Origin: Microlunatus lacustris
GTDB lineage: Bacteria; Actinomycetota; Actinomycetes; Propionibacteriales; Propionibacteriaceae
DNA length: 64,000 nt
Assembly (NCBI GenBank): GCA_039527025.1
Contig: BAAAJN010000004.1
Span: forward strand, 310,001-374,000
Direction: 5' to 3'
Of this stretch, positions 49,153 to 56,501 are shown in pieces. The translations under genes were made by a program, and so were the position numbers. Each line of letters opens with the position of its first letter. The first letter of the stretch is position 1. Below the pieces are notes generated by a model. The model was given only the letters and a program-made list of their open reading frames with translations. It made no database searches and was not told the DNA's origin.

Positions 49153-50669
49153 CGCGCGGCCAGCCGGTCGACGGAGGCGTGCATCAGCGGGGTGAGCGCC
49201 CGCATCAGCCCGACGTAGTCGGCGTAGGTCTGCCGGTAGAGCTCGTGCCGGGCGGGATCCGGGGTCAGGGTGCGGGTGCGCGGCGCGTAGGCGGCGGCCC
49301 CCTCGTCGAGGCTGGCGACCAGCCCCGCACCGGTGGCGCCGATCACGGCGCAGGCCCGCAGCGTGAGGTTGTCGCCGTCGACGATCTCGGCCTCCCGGCC
49401 CAGCACGTCCACGCTGACCTGCTGCCACAGCGAGTTCTTCTCGATCCCGCCGGAGAACACCAGCCGGCCGCAGGCCACGCCCGCCCGCTCGAAGGAGTCG
49501 AGGACGCCCTTGGTGCCGCAGGCCACGGCCTCCACGGCGGCCCGGTAGAGCTCCTCGCGGGTCGTGCCCAGGGTGAGCCCGACGACGGCGCCGCGCAGCC
49601 GGGCGTCCCGGTAGGGCGTCCGGTTGCCCATGAAGGTGTCCAGGGCCAGCAGCCCGTGCGCCCCGGCCTCGACCCGGGACGCGCCCTCGACCAGGGCGGG
49701 CAGGTCGGCGCGGGCAACGCCCATGATCCCCTCGCCGGCCCACGTCAGCACGGAGCCGCTGGTCACCTGGCCGCCCTCGACCAGCCACCTCGTCGTCCGC
49801 AGGGCGTGCGGGTACGGGCCCCAGATCTCGGTCGTCCGCGTCGGCTCGTCGACCTCGGCGATGATCGCCGACGACGTGCCCGACACCAGCGAGACCACGT
49901 CCTCCGAGGCCCCGCAGGACAGCAGCGAGACGTGCGCGTCGATCCCGCCGACGACCACCGGCGCGCCCGCCGCCACGCCGAACTCCTCGGCCGCCTCCCG
50001 GGTCAGGGTCCCGGCGACCGAGCCGACCGGCAGGATCTCCTCCGGCAGCCGCTCGACCAGGTCGGCGACGCCGAGGTCGGCGTAGAGCTCCGCCGGGAAC
50101 GCGCCGCGGAGGCCGTCGTAGTTGTACTTGCAGACGGCGTTCATCTGCGAACCCACCCAGCGGCCCGTCAACCGGAACGTCAGGTAGTCCAGCGCCTCGA
50201 CCACGCGCGCGGACCGGGCCCAGGTCGCGGGCTCGTGCTCCTTGAGCCACATGGCCTTGGGCAGCAGCCACTCCGAGGCGTCGGAGCCCCCGGACCACGC
50301 CAGCACCGGATGCCGGTCGGCCAGCGCCGCCGTCCGGGCGGACTGCGCCGAGGCGCGCGAGTCCATCCACAGCAGCGCCGGCCGCAGCGGTCGGCCGTCG
50401 GCGTCCAGCACGGCGACCGTGGAGGCGGTGGTGGCCGAGGCCACGGCGACGACCGGCCCGGCCGAGCGGCACGCGTCGGTGGCCAGCAGGGTGCGGGCCG
50501 CGTCGACCACGGCCGCCCACCAGGCGTCGGGGTCCTGCTCAGCCCAGCCGGCCCGGAGGAAGCTGGTGGGGTAGGGCCGGTGCACCGAGCCGAGGGCGGT
50601 GCCGTCCTCGTGGAAGGCGCCGACCCGGGCACCCTCGGTGCCCAGGTCGATGCCCAGCAGCAGGCCCAC
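49149..50669 (-). CDS. FGGY-family carbohydrate kinase (xylulokinase-like)
   Basis: A 506-residue sugar kinase. The N-terminal phosphate-1 motif is LLLGIDLGTEGARVGAF; WMDSRA, VVGGIDAHVSLLSCG, SGTSSAIIAEV and the C-terminal LVFSGGIEKNSLWQQVSVDVLG (FGGY signature 2 region) are present. It phosphorylates a ketose or polyol; the exact sugar is not predictable. The GTG start lies two bases after the dehydrogenase stop. Combined with the dehydrogenase, an oxidise-then-phosphorylate route for a sugar alcohol is likely. Confidence 0.88.
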   Translation of the reverse strand: MGLLLGIDLGTEGARVGAFHEDGTALGSVHRPYPTSFLRAGWAEQDPDAWWAAVVDAARTLLATDACRSAGPVVAVASATTASTVAVLDADGRPLRPALLWMDSRASAQSARTAALADRHPVLAWSGGSDASEWLLPKAMWLKEHEPATWARSARVVEALDYLTFRLTGRWVGSQMNAVCKYNYDGLRGAFPAELYADLGVADLVERLPEEILPVGSVAGTLTREAAEEFGVAAGAPVVVGGIDAHVSLLSCGASEDVVSLVSGTSSAIIAEVDEPTRTTEIWGPYPHALRTTRWLVEGGQVTSGSVLTWAGEGIMGVARADLPALVEGASRVEAGAHGLLALDTFMGNRTPYRDARLRGAVVGLTLGTTREELYRAAVEAVACGTKGVLDSFERAGVACGRLVFSGGIEKNSLWQQVSVDVLGREAEIVDGDNLTLRACAVIGATGAGLVASLDEGAAAYAPRTRTLTPDPARHELYRQTYADYVGLMRALTPLMHASVDRLAAR

Positions 50670-50671
50670 GC

Positions 50672-51724
50672 TCAGCCGGCGTTCGGGACGAAGATCACCT
50701 TGGAGGAGTGCTCGGACCGGGCGCCCAGCTTCTGCATCATCTCGGGCAGGGCGGCCAGCGGCAGCTCGTGGGTGATCATGAACTCCCAACGCAGCTCACC
50801 GTTGGCCATCTTCGCGGCCGCGACCCGCCACTCGTCGCCCGGGAAGGGCGCCGAGAAGGAGTTCCAGGAGCCGTGCAGGGTGACCTCGAGGCGCAGGAAC
50901 TGGTTGAAGGTCTCCTTGGCCAGCTCGACCGGGGCGTGCGGGATGCCGACGAAGACGGCGTGCCCCTTCGGTCCGACCAGGCGGGCGGCCATGTCCGCGG
51001 TCACCGGCACGCCGGCGGACTCGAGCACGACGTCGAAGCCGCGACCGGCCAGCGCCTTCGCCTCGTCCAGGGTCTGCACGGCGTGGTCGGCCCCGGCCTC
51101 GCGGGCCATCGCCGACTTCTCCTCGCTGAGGTCGATGGTGACGACCTCGCCGGCCCCGTGCAGCCGGGCCCACTGGACGGCGAAGAGCCCGATCGGCCCG
51201 GCGCCGACGACGAGCACCCGGTGCCCCGCGCGGAGACCTGTCTTCCACAGGGCGTGCAGCGCGATCGCGGCGGGGTCGAGCATGGCGGCCGCGCGCGGGT
51301 CCAGGCCCTCGGGCATCGCCAGCAGGTTGCCGACCGGGGAGACGACGTACTGGGCGTAGGCGCCGTCGCTGCGGCTGCCGAAGTAGTCGTAGTCCTCGCA
51401 CAGCCCGAAGTCACCGCGGACGCAGAAGTCGCAGTGCCGGCAGGGGATCAGCGGCGGGACGGACACCAGGTCGCCGGGCGCGAAGCCGGTGACGCCCTCC
51501 CCCAGCGTCTCGACGTGGGCCGAGAACTCGTGCCCGCAGATGATCGGCATGACGTACCCGCCGTTGCGCAGCATCCGCGGGATGTCGGAGCCGCAGACCC
51601 CGCAGGCCGCCACCTTGAGCAGGACCTCGCCGGGTCCGGGGCTGGGCACCGGCACCTCCTCGACGCGGATGTCGCCGGGGGCGTGCATCACGGCGGCGGT
51701 CATGGTGCTGGGCAGGTCGGGCAC
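50672..51724 (-). CDS. Zinc-dependent polyol dehydrogenase (sorbitol/galactitol-1-phosphate type)
   Basis: A 350-residue medium-chain dehydrogenase. Catalytic C44 (CGVCGSD) and H65-E66, structural cysteines C95, C98, C101 and C109, and cofactor loop VVGAGPIGLFA are complete. The segment GGYVMPIICGHEFSA resembles galactitol-1-phosphate and related polyol dehydrogenases. I chose the GTG at 51724 because AAGGAG lies five bases upstream; the ATG seven codons later lacks one. First gene of the operon dehydrogenase-kinase-regulator(-deoC). No transporter gene is present. Confidence 0.88.
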   Translation of the reverse strand: MPDLPSTMTAAVMHAPGDIRVEEVPVPSPGPGEVLLKVAACGVCGSDIPRMLRNGGYVMPIICGHEFSAHVETLGEGVTGFAPGDLVSVPPLIPCRHCDFCVRGDFGLCEDYDYFGSRSDGAYAQYVVSPVGNLLAMPEGLDPRAAAMLDPAAIALHALWKTGLRAGHRVLVVGAGPIGLFAVQWARLHGAGEVVTIDLSEEKSAMAREAGADHAVQTLDEAKALAGRGFDVVLESAGVPVTADMAARLVGPKGHAVFVGIPHAPVELAKETFNQFLRLEVTLHGSWNSFSAPFPGDEWRVAAAKMANGELRWEFMITHELPLAALPEMMQKLGARSEHSSKVIFVPNAG

Positions 51725-51761
51725 AGGTGCTCCTTCGGGAGGTGAGGACGAACGGTCCCCG

Positions 51762-51790
51762 ACGCTAGCCCCCCGCCGAGTGGCTAGCAA
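51762..51790 (-). promoter_or_regulatory. Promoter of the polyol operon (-35 and -10)
   Basis: On the minus strand TTGCTA (51790-51785), a 17-base spacer, then TAGCGT (51767-51762). This is the most complete promoter in the window. The predicted leader is about 31 bases with the AAGGAG site. Confidence 0.65.
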
Positions 51791-51806
51791 CATCGGTGGA
51801 CACCTT

Positions 51807-51820
51807 TGCTCAGATGAGCA
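51807..51820. promoter_or_regulatory. Probable SorC-regulator operator
   Basis: TGCTCAGATGAGCA is a 6-bp inverted repeat around a GA centre, preceded by TT. It lies about 58 bases upstream of the predicted transcription start, a position more typical for an activator than a repressor. It also lies in the recQ upstream region. Confidence 0.55.
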
Positions 51821-51905
51821 GTGCGCCGGTGCATCCGTTCCGGAGCCGTTCGAGGTGGTGGCGGGAGGCCGGTTCAGGCCAGATCGGGCCGGGTAGCGCG
51901 ACCGC

Positions 51906-53558
51906 GTGCCCACACACGCAGAACGCCTCCAGCAGGTCGCCGCCGAGACCTTCGGCTGGGATGAGCTGCACCCGGAGCAGCTGGCGGCCATGGAGTCGAT
52001 GATGGAGGGCCACGACGTGCTCGCCGTGCTGCCCACCGGGGCCGGGAAGTCGGCGATCTACCAGGTGCCGGCCCTGCTGATGCCCGGCCCGACGCTGGTC
52101 GTGTCCCCCCTGCTGGCTCTGCAGCAGGACCAGCTGGAGGGCATCGAGGGCTCGGCCGCCCCCGAGGCGGTGGCGGTGAACTCGGCCCAGCGGACTGCGG
52201 AGCGGCGGCACGCCTGGCAGGCCGTCGGCGAGGGAGCGGCGGAGTACCTGTTCCTGTCGCCCGAGCAGCTGGCCAAGGACGAGGTCGTCGAGGAGCTGGC
52301 CGGTCTCGGCATCAGCCTCTTCGTCGTCGACGAGGCGCACTGCGTGTCGGCCTGGGGCCACGACTTCCGGCCGGAGTACCTGCGGCTGGGCGGTGCGATC
52401 GCCCGGCTGGGGCACCCGCTCGTCGTCGCCCTGACCGCGACCGCCGCCCTGCCCGTCCGCCGCGACATCGTGCAGCGGCTGCGGCTGCGGGACCACCGCG
52501 AGGTGGTCGCCGGCTTCGACCGCCCGAACCTGACGTTGGCCGTCGAGCACGCGTCGGAGGACCGGCGCAAGCGCGAGCAGGTGGTGGTCCGGGTCCGGGA
52601 CCTGATGACCGGGCCGGACACCTCCTGCGGTCTGGTCTACACCGCCAGCCGCAAGGACGCGGAGTTCTACGCCGAGGAGCTCGCGCAGCTCGGGATCCGG
52701 GCGGCGGCCTACCACGCGGGCTTGCGGGCCGCCGAGCGCCGGCGCGTGCACGAGGAGTTCCTCGACGGCTCGCTCGAGGTGGTGGTCGCGACCTCGGCCT
52801 TCGGCATGGGCATCGACAAGCCCGACGTCCGATTCGTGGTGCACGCCTCGGCACCGGAGTCGCTCGACTCCTACTACCAGCAGATCGGGCGGGCCGGACG
52901 CGACGGCGACCCGGCCGAGGTCGTCCTGTTCTACCGCCCGGAGGACCTGCACCTGCAGCGGTTCCTGACCGCCCACCGGGCGCCAGTGGCGGCGCTGGCC
53001 AAGGTCGCGGACGCGCTGCACGACCGGGCCGAACCGGTGCGACCGGCCGACCTGGGCCGCGAGGTCGAGCTGTCACCCGCCAAGCGCACCCGGGCGGTGA
53101 ACCTGCTCGAGCAGGCCGGCGCCGTCACCACCACCGAGGACGGCCAGCTGGAGTACCTGGACCCCGACCTGGGGACGGCCGCGGCCGTCGAGCAGGCCGT
53201 CGAGGTCTCCCACACCCACCAGGAGCTGACCAGTTCCCGGATCGAGATGATGCGCGGCTACGCCGAGACGACGGGCTGCCGCCGGCAGTTCCTGCTCGGC
53301 TACTTCGGCGAGGAGCTCCCCGAGCCGTGCGGCAACTGCGACCGCTGCGCGGCCGGCACCGCCCACGAGCAGCCCGGCGCGGAGGGGCCCTACCGCCGCA
53401 ACGACGCCGTCGAGCACGCCCAGTGGGGCCGGGGCCTGGTGATGTCGGTCGAGCAGGACCGGCTGACCGTGCTGTTCGACGACCTCGGCTACAAGACGCT
53501 GGCGCTGGCCGCCGTGCGGGACCACGACCTGCTGACCCCGCTGGAGCAGTCCGCCTGA
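51906..53558 (+). CDS. recQ: RecQ family ATP-dependent DNA helicase
   Basis: A 550-residue superfamily 2 helicase. Walker A VLPTGAGKSAIYQ (PTGAGKS at 43-49), DEAHC box with CVSAWGHDFRPEY, LTATAA, FGMGIDKPDVRFVVH and QQIGRAGRDG are all present. The RQC zinc-binding cysteines are complete (TTGCRRQFL and CGNCDRC). There is no HRDC domain; instead the C-terminus has a short beta-rich module, HAQWGRGLVMSVEQDRLTVLFDDLGYKTLAL. The GTG start follows TAGCGC, a weak -10 with C in the last position, by six bases. Confidence 0.93.
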   Translation: MPTHAERLQQVAAETFGWDELHPEQLAAMESMMEGHDVLAVLPTGAGKSAIYQVPALLMPGPTLVVSPLLALQQDQLEGIEGSAAPEAVAVNSAQRTAERRHAWQAVGEGAAEYLFLSPEQLAKDEVVEELAGLGISLFVVDEAHCVSAWGHDFRPEYLRLGGAIARLGHPLVVALTATAALPVRRDIVQRLRLRDHREVVAGFDRPNLTLAVEHASEDRRKREQVVVRVRDLMTGPDTSCGLVYTASRKDAEFYAEELAQLGIRAAAYHAGLRAAERRRVHEEFLDGSLEVVVATSAFGMGIDKPDVRFVVHASAPESLDSYYQQIGRAGRDGDPAEVVLFYRPEDLHLQRFLTAHRAPVAALAKVADALHDRAEPVRPADLGREVELSPAKRTRAVNLLEQAGAVTTTEDGQLEYLDPDLGTAAAVEQAVEVSHTHQELTSSRIEMMRGYAETTGCRRQFLLGYFGEELPEPCGNCDRCAAGTAHEQPGAEGPYRRNDAVEHAQWGRGLVMSVEQDRLTVLFDDLGYKTLALAAVRDHDLLTPLEQSA

Positions 53559-53590
53559 CTGCGACCCTGCGCATCAGCCCCGGCGGGCGG

Positions 53591-54367
53591 CTACCCGCGC
53601 CCCGCTGGAGTCCGGCCACGGTCGAGCTGGTCGATGGTGCCCTCGAAGACCAGCTCCGAGGCCACGTCGCGGAGCGCCCGGTTGCTGTTCTGGCTCGCGC
53701 GGCTGAGCACCAGGAACGCCCGCTCGGAGGTGATCCGGTGCCGCTCCATCAAGATGCCCTTGGCCTGGCCGATGAGGTCACGGAAGTCGATGGCGCCCCG
53801 CAGGTTCTCCTGGTCCTGCGCCTCGGACATCGCGACGGCGGCGTGCGAGGCGAACAGCAGGGCCACGTGCTCGGACTCCTCGTCGAAGGAGTCGGGTCGG
53901 CTGCTGAAGAGGTTGAGCGCGCCGAGGCTGTCCCCCTCGACGAACAGCTGCACGGCCAGCATGCTGCCGATCCCGAGCTCGCGGGCCCGGCCGGCGAAGT
54001 CCGGCCACCGCTGCTCGTCGTCCATCACCGGGATCCGCGCGGTCCGCTGCTCGTAGAGCGTGTCGAGGCAGGGTCCCTGGCCGGTCTCGGCCTGGGCCTG
54101 GTCCACGTCTCGGGGCAGCTCCCCGGTGGCCGCGCGGGTGTGCGCCTCCTTGCGCTTGGTGAACGCCGTCATGCTGGCGTGCTCGGCCCCCGGCACCAGC
54201 GCGACGGCGCCATCGACGATCCCCTGCAGGGTGGCCTCCAGACCCGGCTCGTGCTGCAGGGACTGGGCCAGCTCGCTCAACAGGGTGGCCAGGTCGCTGC
54301 CGGACGCCCGGTCACCGTCCGCGGTGGATCCGGGGTCGCGCCGGCCCTGGTGCTCGAGGTCCGCCAT
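53591..54367 (-). CDS. GAF and ANTAR domain-containing RNA-binding regulator
   Basis: A 258-residue protein. Residues about 25-180 form a GAF sensor domain (LAQSLQHEPGLEATLQGIVDGAV; ETGQGPCLDTL; MLAVQLFVEGDSLGALNLFS). Residues about 190-245 form an ANTAR domain: IGQAKGILMERHRITSERAFLVLSRASQNSN and LRDVASELV. ANTAR proteins bind paired hexaloop RNA hairpins to prevent transcription termination. The ATG at 54367 was chosen because the sequence before it is low-complexity. The target RNA is not identified here. It lies 94 bases downstream of a second, sensor-less ANTAR gene. Confidence 0.88.
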   Translation of the reverse strand: MADLEHQGRRDPGSTADGDRASGSDLATLLSELAQSLQHEPGLEATLQGIVDGAVALVPGAEHASMTAFTKRKEAHTRAATGELPRDVDQAQAETGQGPCLDTLYEQRTARIPVMDDEQRWPDFAGRARELGIGSMLAVQLFVEGDSLGALNLFSSRPDSFDEESEHVALLFASHAAVAMSEAQDQENLRGAIDFRDLIGQAKGILMERHRITSERAFLVLSRASQNSNRALRDVASELVFEGTIDQLDRGRTPAGRG

Positions 54368-54461
54368 GCCCGGAGTCTCGCACAGGGGTTCGGGGTGCGT
54401 GCAGCGCAGAGCCCTCCGGCGGACGCCCACGGCGAGCGCCGGCGTCGAGCAGCAGCAGCAG

Positions 54462-54689
54462 TCAGCCGCGGACGGGCCCCGCGACGCCGATCAGCTCGGC
54501 GGCCACGTCCTCGAGGGCGCGGCGCTGAGCCCGGCCGGTCCCCGTCAACAAGGCGAGGGCCTCGTCGGCCGGGCAGTCGCGGATCTCCATCAGCACCCCC
54601 GTCGCCTGCTCGACGAGCGCCCGCGAGCGCACGTCGGCCAGCAGACGGAGATCGGGCTCCGGGGCGGAGGTGAGGTCAGTTCTGTTCAC
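54462..54689 (-). CDS. Minimal ANTAR-domain protein
   Basis: A 75-residue protein that is little more than an ANTAR domain: LADVRSRALVEQATGVLMEIRD, EALALLTGTGRAQRRALEDVAAELIG. It has no sensor domain. The GTG at 54689 was chosen because GAGGA lies about seven bases upstream; an earlier in-frame start would add a Pro/Arg/Ser-rich non-conserved segment. A 115-base leader with a strong hairpin is predicted. It may compete or pair with the full-length GAF-ANTAR protein. Confidence 0.7.
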   Translation of the reverse strand: MNRTDLTSAPEPDLRLLADVRSRALVEQATGVLMEIRDCPADEALALLTGTGRAQRRALEDVAAELIGVAGPVRG

Positions 54690-54738
54690 AGCGCGTCCTC
54701 GAGAGGAGGGGTCGGCCACGCTCGCGCGGCCCCTGCGT

Positions 54739-54765
54739 GGGCCGCTGTCTGACCCAGAGCGGCCC
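54739..54765 (-). promoter_or_regulatory. Hairpin in the predicted leader of the minimal ANTAR gene
   Basis: The arms GGGCCGCT and AGCGGCCC pair perfectly around an 11-base loop. It lies between the TAGGGT -10 and the start. It could be an attenuator. The loop is not a hexaloop, so it is not a standard ANTAR target. Confidence 0.5.
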
Positions 54766-54810
54766 GGTGGTGGCGCCCGCCCGCCGTCCGGAGACGACCG
54801 CAGGGTGCTC

Positions 54811-54816
54811 ACCCTA
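54811..54816 (-). promoter_or_regulatory. Candidate -10 box for the minimal ANTAR gene
   Basis: The minus strand reads TAGGGT. The predicted transcription start lies about 115 bases before the GTG. Confidence 0.45.
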
Positions 54817-54859
54817 CGCCCCTTGCCGGCGCGGAGCCCCAGGTCCCGCCGGCTCGCCC

Positions 54860-54865
54860 TACCCT
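54860..54865 (+). promoter_or_regulatory. Candidate -10 box for the ArsC-like and ybaK genes
   Basis: TACCCT fits TANNNT, about 73 bases before the ATG at 54938, in the divergent gap. Confidence 0.4.
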
Positions 54866-54937
54866 GGAGGGGTCGCGCAGCACCCGCTGCGCCCCGGTCG
54901 ACGTCGCCTGGATCGTGCCCACGCTCAGGAGCTCGAC

Positions 54938-55396
54938 ATGACTCTGCTCACCGTTTCCCCGACCGGCCGTCGGCCGCGCGTGCTCTTCGTCGGCCACGAC
55001 GCCGGCTCGCCCCAGATCGCGGCCAGCGTGCTGCGCCAGGTGGCCGGCGACGCCGTCGTCGTCGGCACCTCCGGCACCCAGCCCGCCGACCCGGGGGGCC
55101 GGACGGACGAGATGCTGGTCGCCATGGGGCTCGACCCGGCCGACGAGCGACCGCTCAGCGCGGGCTCGCTGCGCGCGGCGGACCGGGTGGTCGTGCTGGG
55201 CACCGACGTGGACGTGGCCCGGCTGCCCGGCCCCCGCTACGAGCAGTGGGACCTGGAGACCGAGGACCTGCTGAGCCGGGTCGAGGCCCTGGTCGACGAG
55301 CTGACCGCCGCACCCGTGGTGGCCGCACCGGCCACCCCGGCGGGACGGCTGCGCGCCCGGCTGGGCGAGCTGCGCCACCGGCTGCTGCGCTGGTAG
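54938..55396 (+). CDS. Low-molecular-weight phosphatase/arsenate reductase-like protein lacking catalytic residues
   Basis: A 152-residue protein. RPRVLFVGHDAGSPQIAAS (residues 12-30) aligns with the ArsC/LMW phosphatase P-loop FVCxHNAGRSQMA, but the nucleophilic Cys is Gly (G19) and the Arg is missing. Later parts keep the family layout: VVVGTSGTQPADPGG, ADRVVVLGTDVDV (usual place of the aspartate loop), and YEQWDLETEDL (W-x-l-x-DP region). It is probably not an active phosphatase or reductase and may bind or regulate something. AGGAG precedes the ATG. ybaK follows after 10 bases. Confidence 0.65.
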   Translation: MTLLTVSPTGRRPRVLFVGHDAGSPQIAASVLRQVAGDAVVVGTSGTQPADPGGRTDEMLVAMGLDPADERPLSAGSLRAADRVVVLGTDVDVARLPGPRYEQWDLETEDLLSRVEALVDELTAAPVVAAPATPAGRLRARLGELRHRLLRW

Positions 55397-55406
55397 GGAG
55401 GTCGCC

Positions 55407-55892
55407 ATGGCGAAGGCGAAGGGCGCCGGCACCCCGGCCACCGTGGAGCTGGCCAGAGCCGGCGTCACCCACACCCTGCACCCCTACCCCCACGCGGACG
55501 GGACGTCCGCCTACGGCGACGAGGCGGCCGCCGCCCTGGGGATCGCACCCGAGCGGATCTTCAAGACGTTGCTGGCCGACCTGGGCGGGGAACTGGTGGT
55601 GGCCGTCGTGCCGGTGGCCCGGCAGCTCGACCTCAAGGCTCTCGCCGCCGCGCTCGGCGCGAAGAAGGCCGTGATGGCCGACCCGGCCGCGGCGACCCGG
55701 AGCACCGGGTACGTGCTGGGCGGGATCTCACCGCTCGGCCAGCGGACCCGGCTGCGCACGGTCGTCGACCGGTCCGCGACGGACTTCGCCACGCTCCACG
55801 TGTCCGCCGGCCGCCGGGGCCTGCAGGTGGAGCTGGCCCCCGACGACCTGGTGCGGGTCACCGGCGCGCTCGTCGCCGCGATCGGCCACTGA
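55407..55892 (+). CDS. ybaK: Cys-tRNA(Pro)/aminoacyl-tRNA deacylase YbaK/EbsC
   Basis: A 161-residue editing protein that hydrolyses mischarged Cys-tRNA-Pro. HPYPHADGTSAYGDEAAAALG, the catalytic lysine K53 in RIFKTLLADLGG, GAKKAVMADPAAATRSTGYVLGGISPLGQ and the C-terminal GLQVELAPDDLVRVT are all typical. GGAGG precedes the ATG. It is complete and downstream of the ArsC-like gene. Confidence 0.93.
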   Translation: MAKAKGAGTPATVELARAGVTHTLHPYPHADGTSAYGDEAAAALGIAPERIFKTLLADLGGELVVAVVPVARQLDLKALAAALGAKKAVMADPAAATRSTGYVLGGISPLGQRTRLRTVVDRSATDFATLHVSAGRRGLQVELAPDDLVRVTGALVAAIGH

Positions 55893-55906
55893 GCCGACCG
55901 GCGCGA

Positions 55907-56482
55907 TCAGCCGGCCTCGGTGACCGGTCGGGGCTCCTCGGCCGTCGTGGACGCCTCGACGAGCTCCTCGTCGTCGCGGCCCAGGGACGAGCCGAGCAGC
56001 ACCGGGACCACGGCCAGGAACGGCCAGACCAGCAGCGACGCCGGCGCGCGGAGCTCCAGCGCGACCGGGACGACGTCCCCGGGCCCGGCCGCGGCCAGCC
56101 GCGGGTTGAACGGCCCGGGACCGAGCACCGTCCCCACCCACCAGGCCATCAAGCCGGCGGCTGTCGCGGTCAGGACGACGAGCAGCACCAGCGGCCACCC
56201 GACCGATCGCAGCCGGCGCCAGCCGACGAGCCCGAGCAGCAGCCCGAGGAGGGCGCCGAGCAGGCAGAACCAGGCGTCCGAGCCGATCACCGCGGTCAGT
56301 CCCCGCTCGCTGGTGGCGGCCCCGCCCTGCTGGTTGACCGTGTACGTGGGCAGCTCGACGACCGCCTCCCAGACCACCCCGGCGGCAGCGCCGAGCCCCA
56401 GGCCGAGGGCGACGAAGGCCGCCACCGCCGCCGGTCGCGCCGGGCGGGGCGTCCGGGCGACCGGGTTCAGGACGCTGGACAC
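55907..56482 (-). CDS. Membrane protein, DUF2567-like
   Basis: A 191-residue protein with about four hydrophobic segments: VAAFVALGLGLGAAAGVVWEAV, FCLLGALLGLLLGLVGW, WPLVLLVVLTATAAGLMAWWV and LLVWPFLAVVPVLLGSSLG. An extracytoplasmic loop has LPTYTVNQQGG, and the C-terminus is acidic. The arrangement resembles DUF2567 proteins of actinobacteria; the function is unknown. The GTG start lies 19 bases after the dnaE stop, so it may be transcribed with dnaE. Confidence 0.55.
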   Translation of the reverse strand: MSSVLNPVARTPRPARPAAVAAFVALGLGLGAAAGVVWEAVVELPTYTVNQQGGAATSERGLTAVIGSDAWFCLLGALLGLLLGLVGWRRLRSVGWPLVLLVVLTATAAGLMAWWVGTVLGPGPFNPRLAAAGPGDVVPVALELRAPASLLVWPFLAVVPVLLGSSLGRDDEELVEASTTAEEPRPVTEAG

Positions 56483-56501
56483 GGCTGCCCGGGGCGGGAC
56501 G

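Noticed and set aside
51895..51908. A leaderless promoter for recQ (TAGCGC six bases before the GTG)
   Set aside because: The last position of the -10, normally the most conserved T, is C; too weak to list as a promoter.
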